A stretch of 26,515 nt of DNA from Paramuribaculum sp. GTDB lineage: Bacteria; Bacteroidota; Bacteroidia; Bacteroidales; Muribaculaceae. The stretch is from NCBI GenBank assembly GCA_009775605.1, contig VSPV01000021.1, forward strand, positions 1 to 26,515, read 5' to 3'. The position numbers and the translations under genes were made by a program. Below, one piece after another: positions 15,846 to 23,654 of the stretch. Each line of letters starts with the position of its first letter. Positions within the stretch are counted from its first letter, which is position 1. The notes below the pieces were generated by a model. It was not told where the DNA came from. It saw only the letters and a list, made by a program, of their open reading frames with translations, and ran no database searches.

Positions 15846-16943
15846 ATGGACCGACTATATCCCTCGCTCATCACCGACGCCCTGCGCAACGTGCGCTATC
15901 CCGGCAACGGCAAAAACATTGTGGAACTCGGCATGGTAGCCGACGACATCCGCATAGACGGCCGCAAGGTAAGCTTCACACTGGAATTTGAGAAACCCAC
16001 CGACCCCTTCATGAAATCGCTTGTGAAAGCAGCCGAGGCGGCCATACACACTTACGTGGGCCCTGATGTGGAGGTGAGCGTGGCCACCCGCAGCCTCAAG
16101 CCCATGCCCGAGAAAGCTCCGCTGCTTCCGGGAGTGAAAAACATAGTGGGCATCTCGTCGGGAAAAGGCGGTGTGGGAAAATCCACAGTTGCCAGCAACC
16201 TTGCCGTGGCTCTGGCCCGCGAAGGCTACAAGGTGGGACTGCTTGACGCCGACATATTCGGCCCGTCGGTTCCCAAGATGTTCGGAGTGGAAGACCAGGA
16301 ACTGTATATGCACGAGGTCGACGGACGCCAGCTCATAATTCCGGCCGAACGCTATGGCGTAAAGGTGCTCTCCATAGGATTCCTCGTTGACAAGAACGCG
16401 CCTGTGCTGTGGCGCGGAAGCATGGCCTCCAACGCCCTCAAACAGCTCATAGGAGAAGCCGACTGGGGCGAGCTGGACTACTTCCTGATCGACATGCCTC
16501 CCGGAACGAGCGACATACATCTCACCCTCGTGCAGACGCTGCCTATAACCGGCGTGGTGGTAGTGACCACACCCCAGGAGGTGGCTCTTGCCGACGCACG
16601 CAAGGGCATAGCCATGTTCATGGGCGACAAGGTAAACGTCCCCGTGCTCGGACTGGTGGAAAACATGGCATGGTTCACTCCCGAGAAACATCCCGACGAG
16701 CGCTACTACATATTCGGACGCGAAGGCGGTGTGCGCCTGGCCAAGGAACTGGGCGTGCGTCTGCTCGCGCAACTGCCGGTGGTAGGGTCGATATGCGATG
16801 CAGGCGACGCAGGCGAGCCCATAGCTATGGCCGACACCGTGGCCGGACATGCGTTCATGCACCTGGCCCATGAGGTGATTGAAGCTGTGGACGAACGAAA
16901 CTCGCAGCTGCCTCCCACAACCAAAGTGGAATTAAAGCACTGA
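15846..16943 (+). CDS. Mrp/NBP35-family P-loop ATPase (iron-sulfur carrier, ApbC)
   Basis: This 365-residue protein has an N-terminal MIP18/DUF59 domain (about 1-90) and a Mrp-type SIMIBI ATPase. The deviant Walker A is GKGGVGKST (106-114), followed by DADIFGPSVPKM and the DMPPGTSDIHLT switch region. The family delivers or assembles Fe-S clusters. In many homologues a CxxC pair follows ENM, to bridge a cluster between subunits. Here the stretch reads ENMAWFTPEKHPDERYYIF (272-290) with no Cys, a pattern I recall from other Bacteroidota Mrp proteins. Cluster binding must therefore differ or be transient. Its stop lies 17 bases from the end of the convergent MATE gene. Confidence 0.92.
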   Translation: MDRLYPSLITDALRNVRYPGNGKNIVELGMVADDIRIDGRKVSFTLEFEKPTDPFMKSLVKAAEAAIHTYVGPDVEVSVATRSLKPMPEKAPLLPGVKNIVGISSGKGGVGKSTVASNLAVALAREGYKVGLLDADIFGPSVPKMFGVEDQELYMHEVDGRQLIIPAERYGVKVLSIGFLVDKNAPVLWRGSMASNALKQLIGEADWGELDYFLIDMPPGTSDIHLTLVQTLPITGVVVVTTPQEVALADARKGIAMFMGDKVNVPVLGLVENMAWFTPEKHPDERYYIFGREGGVRLAKELGVRLLAQLPVVGSICDAGDAGEPIAMADTVAGHAFMHLAHEVIEAVDERNSQLPPTTKVELKH

Positions 16944-16960
16944 TTTTGTATTTCTGACCC

Positions 16961-18313
16961 TCAGGCTTTGGCGCCTATGCGACGGGTGGTGCGGAAAAAG
17001 CACACCAGAAACAAGGCGGCGGCAAGGAAAAGCGACACCGAGAAACTCAGTATTATGCCGTAGGAACCCATCCCGGCGACGAAGCCGAGGAGATATGTGG
17101 CGGGAACCCCTACCACCACATAGCACACAAGCGAAATCCACAGCATCGGCATCACATTGGAGGTGCCGCGCAGCGCGTTGGCGAAACATATCTGGGTGGC
17201 GTCGCCATACTGATAAAGCACCAGCGGCACAATAAGCGTGAGTGCAAGCGAGAGCACCGCCGGATCATGGGTGAACTGATGCATTATGGCCGGCCCGCAG
17301 AAAATAAACAGGGCGGAGGAGCATGTGGCGAGTATCAGAAGTATGCGGTAGCCCGACATGGCTGTGCGCCGCATCAGCCCGCAGTCGTTCTGTCCGGCCG
17401 CATTGGCCACAAGCACGGATACCGCGGCTGCCATGCTGTAATACACGCAGAAACCGAGAGTGCCGATAATAACAATCACCTGGAAAGCTGCCAGCGAAAC
17501 CGCGCCGAGCCATCCGGCCATGATGGCGGCAGCAGTAAAGGAGCCTGACTCAAACATCATCTGCAGCGACACCGGCCACGAAGTGACGTTGATGCGCCGG
17601 AATGTCCCCGACGATGCCCTCTGGCTCATGAACCCTTTGAAATAAGGACGGTAGGCCTTCCCGGTGGCAAACACAAGGATTATGGCGACCATGCACAGCA
17701 CACGCGACAGAAGCGTGGCTATTCCCGCGCCCGTGAGGCCGAGTTCCGGAAATCCGAAATTACCGTAGATGAGCACATAATTGCCGGCGATATTCACCAC
17801 ATTGGCGGCGAGGATTATCCACATGGGCATGCGGGTGCGGTTTATGGCGTAGCTCCACTGCGCAAACACGTTGAACACCGAGATGGGCAGCACACCCGCC
17901 AGATAAATCAGGAAATAGGGGCGGATGAGCGGCAGCAGTTCTTCGGGCTGCCCCAGACGGTGGAGATTGAAATAGACCACCGTCATCACGGCTATGGGAA
18001 TAAGCGTGAAAAGCGCATTCACCAGCAGACCGCTGCGCACCATAGCGCCAATCTCGCCATAGCGCTTCTGGCTGAACAGGGCGCCCACCAGCGGAGTAAG
18101 GCCGTAGGTGAAACCGATGCAGGCGAATATGGCCGTATTGAAGAGATTGTTGACAAACGAAGCGGATGCGAGCGATGCGGTGGAATAGAGGCCGACCATC
18201 TTGGTGTCGGCAAATCCCACCACAATCATGCCCAGCTGCCCTATGAGAATGGGCAGACCGAGCTTGAGAATCTTGATACAGAGGGGAGAGCCCGACTCCT
18301 GCGAGGCCCTCAT
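16961..18313 (-). CDS. MATE-family efflux transporter (NorM-like)
   Basis: This 450-residue polytopic protein has about 12 hydrophobic segments in two similar halves, as expected for MATE cation-coupled drug or metabolite exporters. Early segments include KLGLPILIGQLGMIVVGFADTKMVG, matching the conserved N-half where MATE proteins carry the cation site. The C-half repeats the pattern near ALRGTSNVMPMLWISLVCYV. The ATG at 18313 shares one base with the panB stop (TGATG). An upstream in-frame TTG would lie inside panB and is not favoured. The substrate is unknown. Cotranscription with panB may simply reflect gene packing. Confidence 0.92.
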   Translation of the reverse strand: MRASQESGSPLCIKILKLGLPILIGQLGMIVVGFADTKMVGLYSTASLASASFVNNLFNTAIFACIGFTYGLTPLVGALFSQKRYGEIGAMVRSGLLVNALFTLIPIAVMTVVYFNLHRLGQPEELLPLIRPYFLIYLAGVLPISVFNVFAQWSYAINRTRMPMWIILAANVVNIAGNYVLIYGNFGFPELGLTGAGIATLLSRVLCMVAIILVFATGKAYRPYFKGFMSQRASSGTFRRINVTSWPVSLQMMFESGSFTAAAIMAGWLGAVSLAAFQVIVIIGTLGFCVYYSMAAAVSVLVANAAGQNDCGLMRRTAMSGYRILLILATCSSALFIFCGPAIMHQFTHDPAVLSLALTLIVPLVLYQYGDATQICFANALRGTSNVMPMLWISLVCYVVVGVPATYLLGFVAGMGSYGIILSFSVSLFLAAALFLVCFFRTTRRIGAKA

Positions 18314-19134
18314 CAATACTGCTCGCCGGAGTTGGGGAAATCAACCGTCTTCACAGCGTCAACGTAGGCTGTGAGACCCTTGGTCATGGCTTCCTCCACA
18401 TCGGCGAACCGACGCACGAATTTGGGCTTGAAAGCCTTGTTCATACCCAACATATCCTGCACAACGAGAATCTGGCCGTCGACCTCGGAGCCGGCGCCGA
18501 TGCCTATCACCGGAACGCTCACCTCGCGGGTAACGCGGGCGGCAAGGGCCGAGGGAACCTTTTCGAGCACGATGGCGCACACGCCGGCGGCGTCGAGCAG
18601 GTGGGCGTCGTCGATCAGACGCTGTGCCTCGGCATCCTCCTTGGCGCGGAGACCGTAGCCGCCGAACTTATTTATGGACTGAGGCGTGAGTCCCAGATGT
18701 CCTACCACAGGTATGCCTGCCGAAAGTATCTTCTCTATGGAAGGAAGTATTTCCTTGCCGCCCTCGAGCTTCACGGCTGCGGCGCCGGTCTCGCGCATCA
18801 CGCGCACAGCCGAATGGTAGGCCTGCAGAGCGTCGCCCTGATATGTGCCGAAGGGCATATCTACCACCACAAAAGCGCGCCGCGCGCCGCGCACCACGCC
18901 TTTTGCATAGGTTATCATCTCGTCGAGGGTAATGGGAAGGGTGGTTTCGTTGCCGAGCATCACATTGGATGCCGAGTCGCCAACCAGTATGAAGTCCACG
19001 CCGGCTGCGTCAACAATCGAGGCCATTGTGTAATCGTAGGAAGTAAGAGCAGCTATCTTCTCACCGTTGCGCTTCATATCAAGAAGAGTGGCGGTGGTCA
19101 CTTTTGTGCGTTTAGTTTCGTTGTATGTCGACAT
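18313..19134 (-). CDS. panB: 3-methyl-2-oxobutanoate hydroxymethyltransferase
   Basis: PanB adds a hydroxymethyl group from methylene-tetrahydrofolate to ketoisovalerate, giving ketopantoate for pantothenate and CoA synthesis. The 273 residues match the family length. Visible features are IAALTSYDYTMASIVD, the metal-binding FILVGDSASNVMLG (Asp53, Ser54), VVDMPFGTYQ, AVKLEGG, VVGHLGLTPQS, IVLEKVP with the catalytic Glu, and GIGAGSEVDGQILVVQD. It is the first gene of a two-gene minus-strand unit with the MATE exporter and has a very clean promoter just upstream. Confidence 0.97.
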   Translation of the reverse strand: MSTYNETKRTKVTTATLLDMKRNGEKIAALTSYDYTMASIVDAAGVDFILVGDSASNVMLGNETTLPITLDEMITYAKGVVRGARRAFVVVDMPFGTYQGDALQAYHSAVRVMRETGAAAVKLEGGKEILPSIEKILSAGIPVVGHLGLTPQSINKFGGYGLRAKEDAEAQRLIDDAHLLDAAGVCAIVLEKVPSALAARVTREVSVPVIGIGAGSEVDGQILVVQDMLGMNKAFKPKFVRRFADVEEAMTKGLTAYVDAVKTVDFPNSGEQY

Positions 19135-19153
19135 TTTTCAAAATTTTAGTCTG

Positions 19154-19184
19154 CAAAGTTACGACAAATCAACTAATCCACAAA
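19154..19184 (-). promoter_or_regulatory. panB promoter (canonical Bacteroidota type)
   Basis: On the minus strand the -33 element TTTG (plus-strand CAAA at 19181-19184) is followed by exactly 19 bases and the -7 element TAACTTTG (plus-strand CAAAGTTA at 19154-19161). Both match the Bacteroidota consensus at every fixed position. The -7 box is 20 bases from the panB ATG, so the leader is very short. Confidence 0.75.
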
Positions 19185-19236
19185 TCGTTCTTCATCCAAG
19201 TTTGGCATTTTTGTCCGTATGACGAAGGAAAGGGAA

Positions 19237-19274
19237 ACGCAGAAGGGCGCAGGAACGGTAGAAGAACGCAGAAC
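19237..19274. repeat. left copy of a flanking inverted repeat
   Basis: This GCAGAA-rich stretch matches the reverse complement of 22881-22919 at 32 of 39 positions. The two copies bracket the structured intergenic region and both WG-repeat genes. It also resembles 22939-22959 in direct orientation, so it belongs to a repeated family built from GCAGAA units. Confidence 0.55.
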
Positions 19275-19390
19275 TTAAATTAATCACTTTACTTTAATTT
19301 TAGCAATCATTGATGATACTAAATACGATTGGAGAAGGGCCAAAACATTTAATGAAATTCGGCTGGTAGGTTATAAAACATGCCACAAGA

Positions 19391-19422
19391 TTTGGTGCTT
19401 ATGATATAGGTACTTATATTTG
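19391..19422 (+). promoter_or_regulatory. promoter candidate for the structured RNA/WG-repeat region
   Basis: TTTG at 19391-19394, a 20-base spacer and TATATTTG at 19415-19422 match the Bacteroidota -33 and -7 consensus exactly. Transcription would begin near 19430, just before the first structured segment. It could read the RNA elements alone or continue into the WG-repeat genes. Confidence 0.6.
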
Positions 19423-19439
19423 TAGGGGGATAATTTTTT

Positions 19440-19535
19440 GTGAATCCTACGCCGAAATTCCGACGGTAGCCCGAGAGCGGGCTATGATGCCGGAGTTGGA
19501 GCGGGTTTTCATTCACCGCCGGGCTTCCCCCCGGC
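19440..19535 (+). ncRNA. structured leader segment with three hairpins
   Basis: The arms GTGAAT (19440-19445) and ATTCAC (19511-19516) enclose a perfect 7-bp stem, TAGCCCG/CGGGCTA, at 19467-19484 with the loop AGAG, flanked by TCCG/CGGA pairing. Immediately after comes a 6-bp GC stem, GCCGGG/CCCGGC, at 19518-19535. No T-run follows, so a simple terminator is not clear. It starts about 10 bases after the predicted transcription start. It could be an RNA leader, part of a larger RNA with the following rod, or a chromosomal palindrome. Confidence 0.35.
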
Positions 19536-19547
19536 ACGACATTTTGA

Positions 19548-19782
19548 AAAAAGCGTTATTGACGCTTGGTTTCTGACTATTCGAAACTTCGCAACTTTCA
19601 ATCAAGTCAATCGAAACCATGCAACGATGATGCTCATGGGTATGTAATATCTCCTCACGTCCTGCGACAGGACAGGAGGCATGTTATTCATACGGCGTGG
19701 GGTCAGCGTTGCTCGTTCGATTGACTGGGCAATGCGAAGGCCTCGAATAGTGGAGCGAGCAACAATCGGCTTCACGCTTTTT
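19548..19782 (+). ncRNA. long rod-shaped RNA candidate (6S-like fold)
   Basis: Successive complementary blocks form one long interrupted hairpin. The outer pair is AAAAAGCG/CGCTTTTT (19548-19555 and 19775-19782). The others are ACTATTCGA (19576) with TCGAATAGT (19743), CTTCGCA (19587) with TGCGAAG (19733), AGTCAATCGAA (19605) with TTCGATTGACT (19716), and GCAACG (19621) with CGTTGC (19707). GTATG, CTCCT and GTCCTG then pair in order up to a CGA loop at 19665-19667. An asymmetric internal loop (11 by 6 bases) sits between the second and third major blocks. A closing stem, an internal bubble and a long terminal hairpin resemble 6S RNA, but the size and bubble sequence were not verified. A palindromic mobile remnant is the main alternative. 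Confidence 0.42.
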
Positions 19783-19838
19783 ATCTATAAACCAATCATA
19801 CGCCGCTGTGGAAGCCCATCGGTACAAAATGCAATAAC

Positions 19839-21548
19839 ATGAGATATTTTAATTGTTTAATGTTGTGTGGACTTCTGCTTCCTGCATTTTTCACCGCCTC
19901 TTGCAGCCATGAATCCTCCATTCAGGAATATGAATCAACCGGCCGCACAGCGGAGTTGATTCCAGTCCAAAACGTCGAAAGCAAACTTTGGGGCTACCTC
20001 AGCACAGATGGCAAACAAGCTATCGAACCGCAGTTTTCAGGAGCAAACTATTTTCAAGACGGACTTGCACTGGTATCGGATACTGCGAATCAGCTCGGGT
20101 ACATCAACACAAAGGGGGAATATGCAATACCGACCCGCTATTCATCGGCTTCCGATTTCCACGAAGGACTGGCATGGGTCGCTCTTCCCGATTCTGCTCT
20201 GATGACTATTGACACAAAAGGCAACAAGGTATTCGACTTTCCCCGTGCAGCACAGGCATCGGTATTTGTCGATGGCTACTCATATTACAAAGGGGAGAAC
20301 GGCCTATGGGGAATAGTCGACAAAAAAGGAACAGATGTGGAGATGCCGATCGAATGTGCTGATATCACCCCATGCGGAGGCCCATTGGTTATACTTACGG
20401 ATAATAAAGACAATACCAAAAGGCTGGCACGAATTAAAAACGGGAAAGTGGAATTGTTGATTCCCGACATAAAAATGAATATCCAAAGCGCAAATCCACT
20501 TTTCGATGTAATTGTGGTAAAAGACGATGGCAAATACGGGCTGGTAGATTTCGACGGCAAGATGGTGGTGAATCCACGATATAAACTCATAGCCTATGAC
20601 AGCGAAGGGATGCTTATCTTCGTGAACGACAAAAATAAAATTGGCTGGCTCAACAGCCAGGGTGAGGAAGTCATAAAAGCCAAATATTCCGATGTGAACG
20701 ACTTATTTGCAATCAATGGCTACGCCACAGTAAGCACGAATGGCTCCAAATTCCAGATTATTGACCGTGAGGGCAAAACAGTATGCGGAGCAAAGTACCA
20801 GAATGTTTTTCCCACATGGACGCCGGACGTATTCCGCATGCAGGACAAAGAGAGCAACTGGGGGCTGATGAAAGCCGATGGCACTATTATCTGCGACCCG
20901 CAGTTCAATAAATTGATATGCTTGCGGGAAGGACTCTTCATGGCCAGTTCCAACGGTGAAAGTTTCGGCGTAATTTCGGATACCGGCCTTTACGACGGAA
21001 ATGCTGAATACAATCGTCCCAGTCCAGGCGCCTATCTGACTCCGGAAGCATACAGCCGAAGGTTCTCTCTCGAATCAATCGCCGCCATGGTAGATAAGCT
21101 TAAAGCATCCGCAAAATTCGACACTACCTTCGGTGAGCTGGCTTCCGATAATAGGATAACCAAGTCAAATCTGGAGGCAAATGGCTATGATGTAACTTTA
21201 GCTAAATATACCGATGCCTCACGAGGCGTGGCATGTGAGCTCCACGTGATGCTCGACAATCCCCCGCTTGCATACGTCAACCGTTACAGCTCCCGTACTG
21301 TTCTTAATAACAGTGCCAAACCAAACCTCTATACTATAAGAGTTACAACTGATAAGGAATCAAAGAACGCAGCAACTTTCAATTACATAAAGCAGCATCT
21401 GGGCTGTGAGGCATGGGATTACGGCCAGGATGCAATCAACAAGGCCCTGTATTTCACAATACATATAAGTTCGGATGGCAAATGTACTCTCGAACCCGCC
21501 ATTGAATTTATGGGAGACATGGATTTTATGGATGATACGGATGTTTAA
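19839..21548 (+). CDS. WG-repeat lipoprotein with extra C-terminal domain
   Basis: This is a 569-residue predicted lipoprotein. A hydrophobic signal ends in the lipobox TASC with Cys22. About nine WG-type repeats (beta-hairpin units of roughly 40-45 residues) follow from 48 to about 390, seen as KLWGYLSTDGKQAIEPQF, QLGYINTKGEYAIPTRY, GLWGIVDKKGT, KYGLVDFDGKMVVNPRY, KIGWLNSQGEEVIKAKY and NWGLMKADGTIICDPQF. The last 180 residues lack WG repeats, form a separate unrecognised domain and end in an acidic tail. WG-repeat proteins are probably binding scaffolds; their ligand is unknown. Codon use is visibly more AT-rich than in the flanking housekeeping genes. The second WG gene follows after 11 bases. 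Confidence 0.88.
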   Translation: MRYFNCLMLCGLLLPAFFTASCSHESSIQEYESTGRTAELIPVQNVESKLWGYLSTDGKQAIEPQFSGANYFQDGLALVSDTANQLGYINTKGEYAIPTRYSSASDFHEGLAWVALPDSALMTIDTKGNKVFDFPRAAQASVFVDGYSYYKGENGLWGIVDKKGTDVEMPIECADITPCGGPLVILTDNKDNTKRLARIKNGKVELLIPDIKMNIQSANPLFDVIVVKDDGKYGLVDFDGKMVVNPRYKLIAYDSEGMLIFVNDKNKIGWLNSQGEEVIKAKYSDVNDLFAINGYATVSTNGSKFQIIDREGKTVCGAKYQNVFPTWTPDVFRMQDKESNWGLMKADGTIICDPQFNKLICLREGLFMASSNGESFGVISDTGLYDGNAEYNRPSPGAYLTPEAYSRRFSLESIAAMVDKLKASAKFDTTFGELASDNRITKSNLEANGYDVTLAKYTDASRGVACELHVMLDNPPLAYVNRYSSRTVLNNSAKPNLYTIRVTTDKESKNAATFNYIKQHLGCEAWDYGQDAINKALYFTIHISSDGKCTLEPAIEFMGDMDFMDDTDV

Positions 21549-21559
21549 TAACTAAAAAT

Positions 21560-22807
21560 ATGAAAAATAAACTTTACAACACAGCCGCCATAACTCTGCT
21601 GCTGTTCGCATCCGGTTGCTCCGGTTCCGGAATTGAAACTATGAGCGAGGCCGTCAAGGGTTTCGATCTCTCAATCATGCCAGTCTCTTTTACGCGAGGC
21701 AATAGGGGCAATGATTTTTCCGCATACCAAAAGTTAGATGGAGAGCTGATATTTGAGATAAGCCATACGGAAGCGATGAGATCAAAAGATTGGTTCCGTT
21801 ATCTGAATCTTTTCCATGAGGGTTATGCCACCGCCGTTTACGACAACAAGATATCAATTTTCAATACCGAGGGAGAAGTCGTGGCCGATCTGGAGGGGTG
21901 TGCACTCGCAGGAGACAATCTCAACGGCCAGTATTTCTCAGAGGGGCTTTTATTATTAAAGAACGGTAAATCAATCTCATGCTTCACACCGCAAGGCGAG
22001 GAGAAATTTCAGTTTGAAGGGAATGCATACTCGCAATTCCGTGCGGGCTACGCGCTGTACACATCCAAACAACGCAGCGACAAACTCGGCATTATAGACA
22101 CCAATGGCGACGTTATATACGAGGATCAGCAAGATGAATACATACCCAGCTGGTATGCGTGGGCCATGAGCAGCCCGGAAAGCTATGCACATCCTACTTG
22201 GTTCCCACTATATAGCGACGGCAAGCCTGTATGTATCATAGATATCGCAACCGGCAAGCGCTACCTCGAAGGAGCACTCGACGGTCTGGTTAACTACTCT
22301 ATCTCTATTTTCAGCAGTGACATTTCTATTCCTGCCGTGGACTGCAACGACCGTCTGGTAGTAATTGATGACGATAAATACGGCATGATGGATCTTGATG
22401 GCAACTTCATTATAGAACCTCAGTATGACTATCTCCGCAACGATGGAGAGTGGTATGTCTACGGCCTTGATGGTGTTTATGGCTGGCTCGATAAGAATGG
22501 CAAAGTCGTTATCGAAGCCCAATATAGCACAAGTTCAGATTTCAAACGGAGCGATTTAGGCTTTGCAATGTCTGATTTAAGCCGCATTGATAAAAACACC
22601 TTTATTAACCGCAAAAATGAAGTAGCGCTCGAGACCGAATACAATATCGAGAGCAACTTCATAGGAGACCGCTGTTTAGTGGACCTCGGCTCCGAGGGCT
22701 ATTCCTGGATGAATCGAAATGGCGAACTCGTAGGTGAATCCATGTTTATCGGTGACAAACATGAAGATATCAACCGTATAAGTATGGGATATGCCATCCA
22801 ATATTGA
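21560..22807 (+). CDS. WG-repeat lipoprotein, second of a tandem pair
   Basis: This is a 415-residue predicted lipoprotein with the signal and lipobox FASGC (Cys20). Repeats are more diverged in the first half (for example KISIFNTEGEVVADLEG and KLGIIDTNGDVIYEDQ) and clear in the second (KYGMMDLDGNFIIEPQYDYL, VYGWLDKNGKVVIEAQYSTS). No separate C-terminal domain follows. It lies 11 bases after the first WG gene and shares its lower GC content. The two were probably cotranscribed and may form a cell-surface or periplasm-facing pair. The function is unknown. A strong hairpin follows the stop. Confidence 0.86.
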   Translation: MKNKLYNTAAITLLLFASGCSGSGIETMSEAVKGFDLSIMPVSFTRGNRGNDFSAYQKLDGELIFEISHTEAMRSKDWFRYLNLFHEGYATAVYDNKISIFNTEGEVVADLEGCALAGDNLNGQYFSEGLLLLKNGKSISCFTPQGEEKFQFEGNAYSQFRAGYALYTSKQRSDKLGIIDTNGDVIYEDQQDEYIPSWYAWAMSSPESYAHPTWFPLYSDGKPVCIIDIATGKRYLEGALDGLVNYSISIFSSDISIPAVDCNDRLVVIDDDKYGMMDLDGNFIIEPQYDYLRNDGEWYVYGLDGVYGWLDKNGKVVIEAQYSTSSDFKRSDLGFAMSDLSRIDKNTFINRKNEVALETEYNIESNFIGDRCLVDLGSEGYSWMNRNGELVGESMFIGDKHEDINRISMGYAIQY

Positions 22808-22829
22808 TGATTCACCCATCAATCAATGA

Positions 22830-22866
22830 GAGGCTGTGTCGTAATGATTTCTTACGACGCAGCCTC
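22830..22866 (+). terminator. terminator-like hairpin after the WG-repeat pair
   Basis: The 15-bp stem (arms 22830-22844 and 22852-22866, first arm GAGGCTGTGTCGTAA) has a single G-U pair and a 7-base loop. No long T-run follows, so it may be a transcript-end hairpin or a weak terminator. It lies 22 bases after the second WG gene. Confidence 0.6.
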
Positions 22867-22880
22867 AAATTATATGAAAT

Positions 22881-22959
22881 TGTTCTGCTGTTTTCTGCCG
22901 TTCCCGCGCCGTTCTGCGTCTATCACTATTGGAATAATGCAGAAGACCGCAGAATTTAA
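22881..22959. repeat. right flanking repeat, imperfect palindrome of GCAGAA units
   Basis: The arms 22883-22898 and 22939-22954 are reverse complements at 13 of 16 positions. Bases 22881-22919 match the reverse complement of 19237-19275 (32 of 39). The other half resembles the same left copy directly. It is a member of a dispersed repeat family located at the right boundary of the WG-gene block. Confidence 0.55.
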
Positions 22960-23038
22960 TAACATAAGTTTGTTCACTATAGGGGTTGCAATAACATTAT
23001 TTCTACCAGGCTGCTGCAAGCGGGCCGGTAAAATTTTG

Positions 23039-23046
23039 TAATTTTG
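23039..23046 (+). promoter_or_regulatory. -7 box upstream of the LOG-family gene
   Basis: TAATTTTG exactly matches TAnnTTTG, 20 bases before the ATG at 23067. No TTTG is present at the expected -33 position (23016-23019 reads GCAA), so this is a one-element match. Confidence 0.45.
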
Positions 23047-23066
23047 CGGTTCAAACCTACCCTGTT

Positions 23067-23654
23067 ATGGAAAATAAGACCACAGACGCCATCTGCGTGT
23101 ATGGCGCTTCAAGCAGCATAATCGACCCTTGTTACACCGACGACGGGCGCCAGCTCGGCCGACTGATAGCCCTTTCGGGCCATCCGCTGGTGTGCGGCGG
23201 CGGCAAAGCCGGCATAATGAAAGCCGCCATAGAGGGCGCCATTGCCGAGGGTGGGAAGACCATAGGGGTGCTTCCGGAATTCATGATGAAAAACTCGTGG
23301 CAACACCCTGACCTTTCGGAAGTAATCGTCACGGACGGCATGCACTCGCGCAAACGCGCCATGGCCTCCATGAGCATGGCCGCGATAGCGTGTGCCGGAG
23401 GATGCGGCACATTCGAGGAGCTGATGGAAATAATCACGTGGCGTCAGCTGGGCCTGTTCCGCGGACGGGTGGTGATACTCAACACCCGCGGTTACTACGA
23501 CCCGCTGCTGCAGATGCTTTCACGCGCCATAGCCGAGGGATTCATGTTTGAGGTCCATGCCGCGCTGTGGGATGTTGCTTCCACGCCCCGCGAAGCCATA
23601 GAACTGGCCCTGAAGCCTGTTGACATCACAACCTTTCCACAGAAAATCCACTGA
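23067..23654 (+). CDS. LOG-family protein (nucleoside 5'-monophosphate phosphoribohydrolase-like)
   Basis: This is a 195-residue Rossmann-type LOG protein. GGGKAGIM (44-51) fits the nucleotide-binding GGGxxGxM motif. The catalytic pair fits Arg95 in HSRKRAM and Glu118 in AGGCGTFEE, where the family motif PGGxGTxxE has Ala in place of Pro. Plant and bacterial LOG enzymes release cytokinin bases or cleave purine monophosphates to ribose 5-phosphate and base. In gut bacteria a housekeeping nucleotide role is more likely than hormone activation (inference). The stop shares one base with the DUF4271 start (TGATG), so it heads the operon running to yidD. Confidence 0.9.
   Translation: MENKTTDAICVYGASSSIIDPCYTDDGRQLGRLIALSGHPLVCGGGKAGIMKAAIEGAIAEGGKTIGVLPEFMMKNSWQHPDLSEVIVTDGMHSRKRAMASMSMAAIACAGGCGTFEELMEIITWRQLGLFRGRVVILNTRGYYDPLLQMLSRAIAEGFMFEVHAALWDVASTPREAIELALKPVDITTFPQKIH

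Noticed and set aside
19551..19567. AAGCGT/ACGCTT hairpin as a stand-alone terminator
   Set aside because: There is no T-run after it, and the same bases pair better with the distal ACGCTT in the rod structure; it is treated as an alternative fold instead.
22826..23041. 71-residue plus-strand frame before the LOG gene
   Set aside because: It spans the terminator hairpin and the repeat, and its translation is explained by those structures.
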